A stretch of 64,000 nt of DNA from Pomacea canaliculata (lineage: Eukaryota; Mollusca; Gastropoda; Architaenioglossa; Ampullariidae): NCBI RefSeq assembly GCF_003073045.1, contig NC_037590.1, forward strand, positions 33,178,327 through 33,242,326, in the 5' to 3' direction. The stretch's first letter is position 1. The number at the start of each line of letters is the position of its first letter. Below are positions 47,929-62,000 of the stretch, piece after piece. Both the position numbers and the translations under genes were made by a program. The notes beneath the pieces were generated by a model. It did not search any database. It was not told the origin of the DNA and was given only the letters and a program-made list of their open reading frames with translations.

Positions 47929-48031
47929 GATTTCTATTTCAGGTCATTTCGATTGGATACAGTATTCCTCCGCTACCCAAAGTGCAATCGTCCTGCCTAT
48001 CAGTCGTACCAAGGCACCTGTACAGTCTAGG

Positions 48032-48055
48032 ATGAGTTCAGGCTTTCAGACTATC
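48032..48055 (+). pseudogene. Orphan copy of RING gene B exon 1
   Basis: It encodes the same eight residues, MSSGFQTI, with one silent change, and keeps the GTAAGT donor. With no downstream RING exon in the window it is probably a non-functional partial copy, unless it splices to an exon beyond 64 kb. Confidence 0.6.
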
Positions 48056-48169
48056 GTAAGTTTATGTAAACCTTTTTCTTGAATATTTGAGGTATTTTGT
48101 GTAAATATTAGCGTAAAGCTGTTCTACCGTGACTTTATCAGAAACGGTTAGCATCAGAAACGGTTAATC

Positions 48170-48281
48170 ATCGTCGACCAACGAGGGTGCTGAGAAACTC
48201 AATTTTGCCACCGTCTGGTCATCGACTTGGTGCGACAAGAAAAGAAAACTGAAATGACCTGTCACCGTTGACCTCTGGCGC
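48170..48281 (+). repeat. 110-bp direct repeat, right copy
   Basis: It matches 46492-46600 with a few substitutions and a short indel. Its GTCGACCAACG start overlaps a GTCGACCAACG also found just past the end of the gene B block at 22847. Confidence 0.85.
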
Positions 48282-50285
48282 CATTTCTCAGGAGAGGCGG
48301 GAGGGTGCGCTAACCAGACAGGATAGGCGTCAGCGATGCGTGACCTATCCTCCCCACCACCGGCCGGTACGACCTCCATCAGAACGTGACCGATCGCCGT
48401 CTGGGCCATTCTGAGGACGGGGAAGGAAAGAGAGGTAGAGGGTGGGGATCCTGCAGGCGGATGTGGCTGTCATTTCTGATTCCATCTGCTCGATAACGAC
48501 ACCTCCACCCCAACCTTTTTTTTATTCTTTCAAATACTTCGTCGTATTTCCTTTCGCCCAAAGAGGAAATTCGTGTTCTTGGTGGGAAGAACTCTTCGCT
48601 GGAGGCAGCGAGGACTGGATGGTAGAGGATAAACGGGTGCTAGGTGACGTCATGTTCCTGCGCGCGCATGACTTTCCAAGGCGACACCGCGATACATTCT
48701 TGTGGATGTGACGGGTACACGCATTTACGTCGTAGTCCTGGTGAAATACGTCGGGCTGTTGCGTACGCAGGATGTTGTTGTTGTGGTGCACGTGTCATGT
48801 TCTGTTTACAACCATGGTGTTCATTCTTTCCTCATGTTCGTGTCGACCTTTTAGTTGCCATGGAACTGAACTATTCTCGTTGCGAGTTAGCGGCTGGTGT
48901 GCATGTCAGATCTTGACGTTAAGCCCTCGTTTATTGGCTTCAATAATAATAACAAAAATAATAACAGAAGAAGAACTATTTTAAAACCGCCTTCAACTGG
49001 TATACACGAGAAGTCTTGAAAAGCTGCCAGTAAGTACGGTATTCAGACAATGTCTTAGCAAAGTCGACGCACTTGAGGCTGGCGATTTAAAATTTGTTTT
49101 CAAGATATCAAATGTACACTGGCCTATAAGAATTTTTAATATGAACTTGTTTATTAACGTTGTGTCTTCTGAACTGCGTTCAGTCTACCACCCAATTCTC
49201 CCCACCTTTCCTTCCACCCATCTCCGACTAATCTCGCTCGCGCTCTTCACGCCAGCGACTGCCAACCTGGCATCCCGGAATTTCTTTCAGGTTCAGCCTC
49301 GTGATGGGAGTCTAAATTACAACCCCAGACACTGTAAGTAAACTTCCGTTGGTAATATAAGAAACGTTCAGCGAAGTAAATTCCTAATAAGCCAAATTTT
49401 GTAAGGATGAAGGGAGTTCACTCTGTGCACGGCATCTCTCTGTACGTCACTTCCGGGGGATCAAAGTGATCGTGATTGGTTTTGCTCGCCCTCCCAGCCG
49501 CACACAGCACCTGCGTGCGTGCCCCTGTGCATGCGTGCATGTGTTTTCGTCTTTCGAAGGATGGGAGACGCGCGGCAAGGGCCGGGGGAGGCGCAGACGT
49601 GTTGGGTTCCGGTGACTGGGGGCTTTCTGGAGAGAAATGTGACAGCGCCTGTCTTCCCAGCAGCACCCGGCGCTGGCCAAGAGTTGCCAGGCGTTTCCGA
49701 CTTGATTAAAAGGCGGTCAGGCGATAAAGGAGGCCTGACACCCCAACATGGCAGGCTGACCGACGAAAGTACAGCCTTCAAACCGCGCACGAGCAGTTGC
49801 TAATTACTTCACGCCGAGCTAATGAGGGACGTAATTTTAGCGCGAGAAAAATGAATTGGCCAATTATCTCCCCAGGAAGGAGTGGCAGTAGGAGGGGCGG
49901 CGCGTGCAGTGGTTTCTGTAGTCTACACCTGACTCGCACGCACCCTACCTTAGTAGGCGGGGAACTGGGGTGGGTGATGTCAACATACTGATTTTTTTTT
50001 TTAATTTGGGCGTGGTCACGTGACATACTTTGAAGACCCGACTTTTAGTTTAGTTCATCCTTCTGTTGATTTACAAGTAGAAGCTGCAATTTCTCTCTCT
50101 CTCACACACATTCATGCAAGCACTCAACCACCCACAATCATTAATTTATATTTTAAAAAATTCAAATAAAAGGATATTTCAGTAATAAATGTATTCGTGA
50201 TCAGGCAAAATCTTATTGGTTTATTCATTCCTTACCTGTTCCTCTCTCTCCACCCTCTCAGCAACCACTTGTCAGTGCTGGTCTC
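48282..50285. other. Intergenic stretch, GC-richer than average
   Basis: No exon or element is supported. The part 49795-49870 (CTAATTACTTCACGCCGAGC, AATTGGCCAATTAT) has homeodomain and CCAAT-like words and could be regulatory, which I cannot show. Confidence 0.35.
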
Positions 50286-50289
50286 CACT

Positions 50290-50665
50290 ATGAGCATTGA
50301 CATTGTCTATCAGTCTACCCGTCAGGTTTGCCAAGTGTCGGGTGTGCATGGGTCTCCCTACAGATGAAGATGAATGAGCGTGAAGGTCGTGAAAGATTTC
50401 TCGCATGATGCGCTCTGAAAGGATGTTGAACATTACAGGTGATGGGGAGGTGTGGGTGGCATCCTTGACGAACGCCCATGTGCCACAGTTCCTTCCTGCC
50501 AGACTCTGTCATGTGACTTTTTTTTTTTTAAGTCGATGAAGACGCGGAAGAGATGTCGTTGGTGCTGGAGATGTCTTTCTATCGGGATGCAACATTTGAA
50601 AATTTGTTTAACTGTACTCCTGCCTGGTCTGAAACCAGCTTCTTCTGCGAGCGAGCAGTTTTTCC
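50290..50665 (-). mobile_element. LINE reverse transcriptase fragment
   Basis: On the minus strand EEAGFRPGRSTVKQIF and HLFRVFIDLKKKSHDRVW match the RT core (QAGFRPGRST, FIDFKKAFDRVWH) of non-LTR elements common in molluscs and corals. GVRQGCHPHLPI matches the next motif (GVRQGCLLSP). An internal deletion separates the blocks and the YADD/FADD box is lost, so it is inactive. Confidence 0.75.
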
Positions 50666-53600
50666 CTGGTGGTATTGATGCGATTCTAAAAAGTTTAAGG
50701 GCTGGTACTTATTAGATTAGTAAAGGCACATTCTCTGATTTATTGTAAATATAGTAGCAGCAGCAGCTCAGTTCCGACCCTTGACCTGCCTGATGGTTAG
50801 GAGAGGTTTGAGCTGGAAAGGGAACGGGAAGGGGGAAAGAAGCAGAATTTTCTCAGGATAAGGGCAGGATAATGGTCATGACGGTCAAGCAGGAGATGAC
50901 CCTGGCTATTACTTGTTCATTACGAAGTCTTGATTGGAGGAAAAATCGTTTAGCAATTACATAATAATTATATAGCCAATAAACGCATTGCTGAAACTGA
51001 AGGAACAGACAAAGCATATCGCTCACTATCTACTCGGAATCTTTAGTGAGTTGTGGGAAAAAAATACAGTATCCATTTGATTGAGTAGTGCTAGGATTCT
51101 GCATTATTTAGAGATTTCAGGTCGTCCAGCGCACACACCTTTTAGGCTCGTCTATGCATGTGACATTGTGAAAGGGTTACATGAACTACTAAACAAAGAA
51201 ATTTCAAACATTCTTACAGAAAGCGGGGCTGACATTGCTGCTCATCTAACAAGGACATGCAGGAGAGACGACAGCACAACTGAAAAGAACAATTGACATG
51301 TGATGTAGAAGTGACTCGTTGCCCGTTAGAAGGTCATAGTTCGTCAAGGGTTTTCAGAAAAGGAGGAAGTGGTTAAAACATGTTATTTCTTCAGTATTTA
51401 CTCTCTCTCTCACTCCTACATGGTGGTCTTCATTCTACAAGTTCTCTATACATTGTGCATTCAATCGTTCCTCCAGGCAGACATGATGACGTAGTTTACG
51501 CTCGGCTTAATGGTTGGCTGGGAGAGTTTAGGCCCGGAAAGACCATAAACACCAATTAAAGTGCAGGCAAGTGCCCAGCCACCCTCAGCCACGCGGTCAC
51601 GGGTCGTGGCCAACAGCAATCAGGTGCCCTACCCGCGACATCTCGGAGATAGCCGATAGATAGCCCCCAGATAGCCGAGAGATAGGCCGGACATTAGCCG
51701 GCGGCTGTGCGACGTTGATGGCCATCATCTGTCGAGCTTCCTGTTTAACGGTTTAGGCGGCGACATGACCTGTCGCTGACCCCGTAGGTCAGGCGTGGCT
51801 GTGTCGTCGCCGTCAGTCATGATGTGCTGAGTTTGCAAGTTGTGGTCATAGTAGTAGCATGTAGTATGGAAGTTCGACAACAAACACTCACTTATGCACA
51901 GATGCAGAACGAGACAGCCGTCGCCCTGTCTAGAAAAGTGAGAGACATTTATTTTGAGTTGGTATCAATAAAATCTCAAATCATGGTACAAATAATACAT
52001 TCAAAGGACAAACAGACAATTTTTAAAAATACATATTGTATATTTAAATACATATTGTATATTTACGTATTTTAATTGCCAGATTGAAAGCTACAGGTGC
52101 GATGCCATCAGAGTCCCTTCGTCCACCTTGACCTCACGGCAAAAGCCGCTTGTGCCTTGAATCTCACCTGGCGCTCGCAACACTTTGATCTCGCCGACAG
52201 TGAGTGGACGAAGCCGAAAGCCAAGCTTTCTCTAAAAAAAAAAAAAAGAGCAAAGAGCGAAGGGGGTGGAAGTGGATAGGATAGGATAACACACCGATAA
52301 ATTGAGAACCAATTGACCAATCGGACATAAGCTGGTGACCGTTCAGAGTTTTGATGTGGCCTTTCAGGAGGTCATGATTGATGTAGTTTAAATCCCACCA
52401 AAGCCCCTGTCCCACATGAAGGACGACTGTGGCATGAAGAAGGAGACAGCACCACCTACAGTCTGACGGGCGCGTGTGCCCCTCGAGGTGCCCCAACCAA
52501 ACATCAAAGAGCACAGGTTGGAGTGGAGGGATTTATGATTTAGTTCCCCTTTTGTTGTAGTGAAGAAATCAGACTTGAGGACCACAACGAGAGATGCAGT
52601 TCCTCGCCAACATTCCCTTGGCCACAAGTATTCCACCGACAATACTGATCGATGTCAGACTTTAGTTCTTCTGGAACATTCCTGCCTTCTTGTCACCGTG
52701 CTAATGCAGCAATCCATAAAGCCTTTTATCTCTTTCTTTCAGAGTTAAGAAAGTTTTTGACTGCACAGGAACTTTTAAAAGAATAGTCACATGCGAAGAC
52801 CTCTCCGACCTAAAATTGAGGGATTTTCTGCAAAAATCATATAATTTTGTCTTGGCGAAGGGATGGAGGTTGGCAGTAAAATACATCTGTTTCCTCTAAA
52901 ATAATATTTACAGGGAAACTGTGTGGTCTTGTGTGATTTACAGGCAACATGATAAAATGAAACGATTTAAAAAATTTATTCAGACTTCTGTTAGAAAATC
53001 TGGCCAACTCTTACACGTGATCACAAATACTAATTTATCTGAATTGTTATTTTTTCGTTCATTCTGGTTACTAGTCAACGTTTTCGTTGTACTTCACTTT
53101 ATCCATTTTTCTACCTTCTTTCCCTCGTCCCCTTACCAGCTTTCTCTTCCATTCTCCAAACCGGAATATTGAGTATTAGTATTTTCTAGTATTAATATTT
53201 AGCATTAGTATTAGTAAAAGCATGAAAATTGTTAAATGTCATTTATCACACTTAATTACTTCTCGATAATTAAGTGTACTCTTAACGTATGTCTATAAAA
53301 AGTTGTCCTCACCGGCATAAAAAATAATTGTTGTAGAAGCTAACTACTGACATCATGTGATCAAACCTTCGAGACCTAAATGCATAACACCGACGGCTGC
53401 GACAACATCTTGTCCTTAATGAACTTCGGTCACTGACACTTTGGAGATATTTAGTAATTTATTTCATTTAACTTTTTTTTTCTTGTTGTCCCCCTACAGC
53501 TTGTCTCCACTGGGAGTTCTTTTATTCTGTTCCACTCACATGACCCCTCACTCGAACCCTCCCTCGCCATCCCCGCCCATCATCTCCGCCTCTTCTGTAT

Positions 53601-56600
53601 TCTTCATTTTCGAGTCGTTTTTCGCGTGGTTTTTGTTTGTTTTTTTTATCGCCGGCTTCATCGATGCCACGTCAAAGAGGCGATGAAGCGTAGGTGGCGG
53701 GGGGAGGGAAAGACGTTGACATCTCCCTTTCTCGACGACAATGAAACTGTCGAGAAAATTTACGCCAGCCATTGTTGTCGACACAGAAACCCGATTTCAA
53801 AGATGATCGTCGGCGCTGGCACTCTCTGTCGCTCGCCACCATGTTCTTTCTTGAGTGCACTGAGTGGAGGTCTGCCAATCACATTAATGGACGAGTTTCG
53901 TATTATTTTCTGCCCGTGCGTAGTGCGTGACAACCGGTCAACGCCTAATGTGCTGGAGAGGTAAGAAACTTTGTGAGTCATGTGATTGAAACTAGAGAAG
54001 AGCTGCTGGGTAATCAACGTTAGTTATTGAAGACGAAAAGAAAAAACTTCAGTTTGCTTTTTGTATTTTAAATGTTTGGGTGTCCTGTAGGTGTGTGGGG
54101 GGAGTGGTTGCTATTTGACTTTAAAATTGAAAAAAAAAAAATCCCTATAGCTTATGAGATGTCTGCATCCATTACAACCTGAACTAAACAGGTAATAAAT
54201 GTAATATGTATTTGATTTTGTTGGCTTTTTGAAGAACTACCTAGGATTTATAAATAAATATTGCCATGGGACCACAACTGTATGTGTGGGCTCACTATGG
54301 AACGGGGAATTGTCATTTTTCTGATAGAAGCGAAGGAAACTAGTGGCCAAGGGGAGACAACCTGAGCCACGAGGTGGGGGGGGGAGGAGGAGGATATGAC
54401 GTCATGTGTAACCCTCGGCCAGACGGTATTCTTGCACCCTAAACAGATGACCTCATGCGAAGGAATGAGTAACCGGGGAACGTTCCACCACAAAATGAGA
54501 AAAACACTGACAGGACTGCCTGCACCCCGATAGCCGGCCCTGATTTTGTTTCCAAATGTTACTTTATACATTTGTGCTCTGTGTGAGGGCTGCTGTGTTG
54601 TCAGGGACACGCCTAGCACAAATATATACCTTTTACACACACACACGCATGCAAAACACGATCGTTAATAGGCTATAGGCAACTCTTAACTTACGCAGCA
54701 CGCAAGTGATCTCCCTTGGAACATCTACTTTCACGAATCAACAGTTCTTGATAGCATTATATCAAGTCTCGACATACAGGCTCTCCATGTGGTGGTTTAC
54801 AAAGTGAGTTTAACAACAACCATTACAGTGTCCACGAATAGAGTTAAGGTGATTGGTATAGAGCTCCACACAATATACTACGGAGGGAGACCTATGGTCC
54901 TCGCACAGATACAGATTTACCAGCAGGATACCATGGGAGAAAGCCAGTCATACAAGCATTCATTCATTCGTCTCTTAGTACCAGTTGTTGGGGAAGAATG
55001 GAGCCACTCAGGCCTATGGATGACCAGTCCACTCCTTCACATTCGAAACCAACCCCCCCCCTTTTTTTTTTTTTACTCTATGGTCACCGCGGTGTCGACA
55101 GCCCTCCAAGGTATGTTGAATGATAGGTCACATGACCAAACCACACCAGTTGATGTCGCTTGACTGCTGCAAGTAGTCCCACAGCAAGTACTCCTGTGGC
55201 GACGGTAGAGAGCTCACTGAGTGCACTCATCAATGAGGAAGGCACTCTGCTCATTCACACAGAGTGCACTTGCTACCTCCCCACGGCGCTCACAATATCT
55301 TGCATGGGACTGAGAAAAGCCAAGTCCTCCCAATGCAATTCCTGTAAAACTCGTTAACGTTTAAATAATATACTTGTGAAGAGTAGCACAAGTGGAGGTT
55401 TTTTTTTTTTTTCTTCATTTTTTCACACTAATAAACGTTGTGCCGGTTTCGCCGTATGCAATTTATTTCAAAGTTACTTTTCCAAAATTTCAGGTAAAAA
55501 TAGACTAAATGCACAGAATACAAGTGACATAAACCATAAATTACAGACATGGAAATTCTCAAATAATGGTTCGCAGGTTACCCTGGCTTGGCAGGGGATG
55601 GTCTGTGTTACCTCTCTGACGATCTACCCAGGAATGCTCAGCGATGCTCAGCCTCTGAAGGTGCGCGGCGAGCTTTCGCGAGCATTCTAGTGACATGCGA
55701 GGATTTCGTGTATACATGCTGTACACAATACACACCACGCAATACACACTAACATACAAGCATGCACATCTAAGGGTGTCAGCATGACTTACAGACATAC
55801 TCAATAAACACCTAATAAATACAATGGGTCCTTGATGGCTACCTCCTTGGCTTTTCAAAGAACCACCTGCATGAATAAAGAATATTGCCAAGGACGTAAC
55901 CTGTTTGTGCTGACTTCTGCTGAAGTCAAAGTTGTTTTAAAATTATATTCTTTTACGTTTTAAATATTCATAATTTTTATTTATTTGTTTGTTTTTTTAA
56001 TTTTGGAGAAATGAATTCATATTTTTTTTTAAATCCTGAACGTTTTCAACTGCACATGAATTTTTTAATTCTTTATCGCAAAGATGCATCAGAAACATTC
56101 GGCCGAGACAAGATTGTGACAGCAAATGTCAAAACTATTGTTCTCGGATCCATTTTCAATTCAAATGTATCCTACATGACAATTGATACGCCCTGCGTTT
56201 CGTGATAATCAATTTTTCTTTAAATTATACTTCATAAGCCATAAACACACACAAAGTAACAATCTTGGAAGCTGGTAAGAACCTGGAAATCACGGGCATA
56301 AGTAGTTTCTCACAAACGTCCTATAAAGATATATTCTGAGAGAAGTGGTCTATCAATATAAAGAAAACAAAACTCTACTGACGAATTTACCAGACATTAC
56401 CAAAAACTTTATGATGCATTTTCTTTGTACACAGCAAGATACGATCTTGCAATTATATATTTTACGCCATTCGTTTGAATATATTTTACATTTACTGGGA
56501 ATCATGCATTCATGTCACAGTCGTTAATCTTAATGACTGGAACAGAGTGACACGAAAACTGCAAGACAACAGAATCACACACTCTGCCCACAAATGATTT

Positions 56601-58129
56601 CTTTATAAAAAAATTTGAAGATAACTTTCTTTATCCGTGCACAGAAAGAGCGTTATTGAATAGCGGTAGTCGTAATTCACTTTTTTTTTTTTTTGTCATC
56701 ATTTTATTTATTTATTTTTTCTTTATTGCATTTTGTACTTTCCATTTTTCCTTATATCTTTGTGTTTGTCTGACTACCTGTATTTCTTCGTGGAGTTGGG
56801 GGATGTCCTTTTTTGTGTTTAAACAAGCTTATGATGCCAGAAGCCTATGATAATAAAACTGAGCTATGTCCCTGTCGTAGTTGTATACTACCAAACATCT
56901 ATATAGTATATACTATTGTAGCCTTGTAGACTATGGTGACTTAGAAAGAAAACCCAGCGCTGGACGTTTGGCGATGTGAGCTTTGACAGAGAATGGGACG
57001 AGGACACTACGCCAGAAAGATGGATTGGAATTGAGACCGTACATTAGACGCCGCAGCCGTCACTTCATGGGAGATTGGCCATGGGAAGGGGAATTTGAAT
57101 GAGGTCTTTTGTTGGGTACAAAAGCACTTCCGCTGATGGATTGAATGGGTAGTCCTCCAGGGCTACTTATCATCTCTCTCTCTCACATGTCCGTGCACGT
57201 GATCCCATGTTATGTGTGTCCGCGCATGCGTCAGTCAAATTAACATTTTTTCTTTCGTTCATTCCATCCATTTTTTTTTTTGCCCGCCCCCACGATCATC
57301 ATCCAGTCTCGCACACAAACACAAGCCTGCGTGCGCGCGCACACACACACAGACACACATTCAGTCTTTCTGGACTCTCAGCGTGACCCTGTTAATAAAT
57401 TAAGCGCGAAAACACAAAACTAGGGCCCGTGCTCATAACTTACAGAGAGAAAGGCGGGTTCATCGTGTCAAGCACGTGGAAGACTGCGTCCACGTAATTA
57501 GTTCAATTACTGCGCAACCGCCTGGCACGTATTAAGTAGTTTCCATGAACTCGTCTTATTTTTCACTCCAGGACAAAGACCATCAGTAGCAGCAGCAACC
57601 CCGGATATAGCCTTTGCGATGGTCTCCCATTAAACGCAGACGATATCATTTCCTTGTCATTTTTAAAGACACGGGTGCCAAATAAACCAGCGGCCACCCC
57701 CACAACGAGAAGCCAGGTAGTGAAGGGGAGGCAACACGTCCCACGCGAATAAACGTTGACGTCACGACACCAGACGTTATTTATAAACTGTGGTCAGATG
57801 TGTTCATCAGACCTCCAAAACAATAATGTCATGGGTCAGTAGTGTCCCGACCAATTCTTGTCCCCGAAGAACACCGACAGCCGAGTTCACTGACATTGCG
57901 AGCGTCCGAACTTTGAGTAAAGGAAGACACGAAGAGAATACTTTCTGTGGCAAAAACAAACAAACAAACAAACAATAACATCAGAGCGGTGTTAGAGCAA
58001 CCACCTCAGACTTCTATTTCTGATATTGTCTCTGAAGTTGGTACATGTCACCAAGTTCCCTGTCAAGGAAATCATCACAACATCACTGAAAAAAATCCTG
58101 ACCTCTTGACCCAAAAGAAAATGACTGTC
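50666..58129. other. Long gene-poor stretch
   Basis: I find no supported exon, RNA gene or classifiable element. It contains a 50-bp near-tandem A/T repeat (ACATATTGTATATTT, twice, at about 52030-52060), a T-run with CCC at 55053-55073, and CA/CG-alternating runs at 57335-57360. Short open frames lack domains and splice context. Confidence 0.4.
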
Positions 58130-59035
58130 GTCAGAAAGAAAAACCCAGCCTATGGCCCTATGACCCTACAAACTATCCTCCTGTTTCCATTCTCCCTTTT
58201 CTGTCCAAAATACTCAAAAAGACTGTGCTGGCTGCAACTCGTGAACCGTTTCAGTCCGCCTGTCGCAAGAATCACTGGACCGGGATGGTGATAACACGAA
58301 CTGCTGGCCTCTGACCTCGCTGTTCCGCTCCAGCAGGTCGGCACCACCACACAACAAACATGTTCTGTGTAAGTCTGTACGTCTGTCAACAATCTGAACA
58401 TGAATGACGACAACACTGAGGTCATTCCTATAGTCTCCTCAAGTAAACTGAAATGGATGGGGAGGAGAGAGGGAGGGAGGTGAACGTCTTTCTTTCCCAG
58501 GAATCTCGGTGTTATCATCGATGCATCATGTCTCATGAATCTCACACCAATGCAATCTGCAAGTCCATCTTCCTTCAGCTTGACAAGATCAGTCGCGTTT
58601 GTCCCTTCCTGTCAGTTTGCGCCCCGAAAAGCTCATGTCTGCTTTTGTGTTGTCCCAGTGGGATTACTGCAGCTCTCTATTCGTCCATCTTCCTAATCGC
58701 CAACTCTACAAACCTCAGAGGACTTGGAATAATGTTGCTTGAGCTGACCAGACCATGAACCCCTTCTGCACGTGCTCGCATTGATTAGAAGATGAACACA
58801 CTGTGCTACTGTTGTCATTACCCCCAGTCTACCTTATCTCAGCTTCTGGCATCTTTCTTCCTGAATCTCTCACATCAGACGAGAGAAATTCGGCAGATGA
58901 TCTTCTACTTCTTTGGAACCACCGTTTGGAGTTCTCTGTCCCTTGCTCGTGGAGACGTGTCTACGTTCGAAGCCTCAAGACCAACCTCTTCATGAAATAT
59001 CTTTCATAATCAATCGAACTCTAGAAAGGAAACAG
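58130..59035 (+). mobile_element. LINE fragment (CR1/L2-like), internally deleted
   Basis: The plus strand reads PPVSILPFLSKILKKTVLA and QSACRKNHWTG (RT palm start), then after a deletion NLGVIIDASC, SQWDYCSSLFVHLPNRQLY and VSTFEA plus LKTNLFMKYLS, the last RT and C-terminal blocks. The order is normal, unlike the LINE at 19 kb, with several frame changes and much of the RT missing. Confidence 0.75.
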
Positions 59036-62000
59036 ACTTTTCAGTGTTGTTCGAGGAATTATCTGACCAAAAAACAAACAAAAACAAAAAAAAAAAAAAA
59101 AAAAAAAAAGCACATGTCACGCAACTCTTCGTGTGTGGCACGATCTCAGACCCATGATACCCGCTTTTCGTCTACCGCACTTCCGGTTTGGATTCGATGA
59201 CGTCACTCGACAACAAAACATGGCGGGAAGACAATCTTTGGGTATGGCTGACTTGTAAAATCTATAGTGCAGCGACACTTGATCTGCTTTTATCTTGTCA
59301 GAATGAAAACAAAAACCTTCAGGTTCCTTCCATTAGCTAGCTGTTGATTGGAATCGCATCCTCTTGCACTTCCTCCATCCTCCAACTATTTCTTGCGACT
59401 ATGCAAATGTGACAAAATCAGTTCGCTATGACAAATGACGAACATTAAGTGAATCATAACAAATAACATTCATGATGTTATGAGCTTAGTATAAATAGAT
59501 ATATCGTACTCATTCACATGTGTGTGCATGTGTGCTTGCGTGTTTGTGTATGTGTGGTTGGAAATTGTGACAGATGCAAGCTCGGCTTACAGGTGGGACA
59601 GCAAGACAACGACCCCATGCCAAGTCCCCCACGAGGCGAGGAAAACAATCAATTATATTTCGATCCCGTGTGCGGGATATCTGTTCACAACACCTGGAGA
59701 TTGTAGAACTCCGACAGACGGTTGCAAGCAAGACAAACAAATACAAACACCAAACATAAGATGTCATGTAGCTTTGTAGGCGTCAGGATCGAGGTTTAGT
59801 GTAAAATAAACAAAAAAAATGCTCAAGCGTATTGTGAGGAAATCCTTTGTCTGCCATCAGGCTCAGACAGGGATTAAGCATCTCCCTCCGGGGAAGGGGA
59901 GGAAAATCGTCAGAGACTATAGTTATGCAGTAGAATACACATCCGTACCTTTGGGTTTGATTGCAACACTCAGTACTGAGAGCTGTGGTGAGCTGTCTTC
60001 AGTCAGATCGTACTCAAGACGGGGAAACTCTCGTCAGCGGATCTCTTCGCTCTTCAAATAATTATTTCCACTTATAGGGCATGACATCACTTCCGGCCTA
60101 TAGCTGACCCTCACCTAACCTTACTTCTACTACACAGCTACAGCCCTAGGGTTAGACAAAGGCCTTTACAGTATCCCTCAATGGTGGTGAGTTGCATGAG
60201 GAGGAGATAAGAGGGGCACGCCACTGCAGCGTTTCTTTCCTTCGTCCGTTGTTTATGTCTTCTCTCCACCCACCCATTGCACTTCTCATCATGGATGTGC
60301 ATCGGTGGATTGCTGTCTGTCTGCCAAAACCAACACTAAGCCTCTTGCGAAGTTCTCGACTGTTAGTCTCGGTAAGCTTTAACAAAGAATGGACTAAACC
60401 GGAAGCTTTGTGGTATTATTCCTCGTTTTAGTAGTTAATCTGACATGTGAATAAACCGGAAGCTTTGTTTCAGTAATTAACTGGAAAAAAAATCGTCTGC
60501 CGGCAGTCCAGTAATACAAGTTCGTGCTTCTCATGTTGCATTTAGTTAGTGATATGTTATATATGACGAGGGAAGTTCATGTAGATGGATGACTGAGTTG
60601 ATGGATGGATGGCAATGGTGGTCACTGTAGTTGAGACAAAGCAGTAGTCTGCTGGTTTCTAGTTGAGATGCTCACACGTTCTCATCTGTCTCTCACTCCG
60701 GGTGTGCGTGTATGCGCGAGCGCGAACGTGTGAGTGTGTTTATGCATGAGTGCAGGAAGAGTATGGCTGCTGGAACTGAAATCATTCAGCATCTTCATTA
60801 ACTACACATTTTATATCAGGAAATTGCCCCTATTATGTGTTGAGGGTGCAGTCGTTGGAGTTCACCGTACATTCAGACGGCTGTAGCATTACAAAATGAG
60901 TTTTCATTACCTGTCATCAACACAGGCGCGTGGAGAGAGACAGGCTGAATAGAAACAGCAGGAAACGCGAGACGATTTATTATGAAACGGCCCGGAGAGC
61001 GGGTGGGGGACTGTGTTCACACCTCGATAAGAATCATCCCAGACAGGATGTGCCAGTTCGGCGATTAATCATGTGCATAGCTGATAAATATGATCGATGT
61101 ACCCGCCGGCAACGTGGCTTGTCTCTCCCTGCCATCGGGCCCTTCACTTGGATGGCGCTTGCTTCATCGCGGAGTTCGGCCATCGTCACCTGAGCGGAAT
61201 GGTTAAAAAGGAAGAGATGCAAAAAGAAAGAAGGAAAGAAAGTATGAATCAAAGAATGAAAGAAAGAAATGAATTCGTGTGCATAAATAAAAACAAGAAA
61301 GGAAGACAGTTACTTTTTTTTATTTTGGTAAAATTGCTTCAAGCTGCTGTGCTATGTGTGGACAAAGGTAATCAAAAAATGAATCAGAATAGGATGGCTG
61401 GATGAAATGATTGATAGATGAACGGATATTTAAGTAACAATGATTTCATGTTTGTAGGCATTAGATGATTGTCTGGAATTACATGCAATCTCACTAAACA
61501 CCGCAAAGGTAAAAGGTCAAGAATAGTTCTCATGACCATTCCCTTGTAAGAGAGTACTGTGTTAGAGCCCTCGCGTACCTCGGGGCTATTTCGTTTTTGT
61601 GAGGGTGGTGCTCGTCTCCTTTCCTTCGCTACCTTATCTTGTCAACAGGAAGTGTAGAAAGTTCGTTGCGGGACGCAGAAATCGAACCGCCCGGTGTGTG
61701 TGTATCTTCGGGTTCGGATGTTGTTGCTCCGGCTACTAGACTATTCAATTCCGTTACAGAAGGTTACCCTGTACTGAGCGAAACCTTGCCAACTTGGTGA
61801 CCGACGTAGCAACGTAATGAACTTCTTTCAGCTGCTCGTTGTTCGCCAGTCTGAGAGCATTTTTTTTTTTATTTCTTTGTCCCACTAAGCCGCTGGTCCC
61901 AGTCTGGTGAGTGGTCCTTGCTTTCTCAAACTCCAGGACAAACAATTTGCAATGCTGCAGACGGTAGGAGGCAGACAAGACAATTCCAGGACACTTCTAG

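Larger units (their letters stand above)
47337..48152 (+). repeat. Copy of the gene B promoter and exon 1 (orphan)
   Basis: It is nearly identical to 22105-22845. It retains the kappaB-like site (GGAATTCCC, 47920-47928), the 8-codon exon and the donor. It lacks the LINE tail found in the gene B block and has an extra ~190 bp at 47681-47870, so one copy lost or the other gained that piece. No RING exon follows in the remaining 16 kb on either strand. Confidence 0.85.

Noticed and set aside
49461-49803. Several overlapping 77-109-codon frames on both strands
   Set aside because: All six frames are open in a GC-rich stretch, which is expected by chance; none shows a domain.
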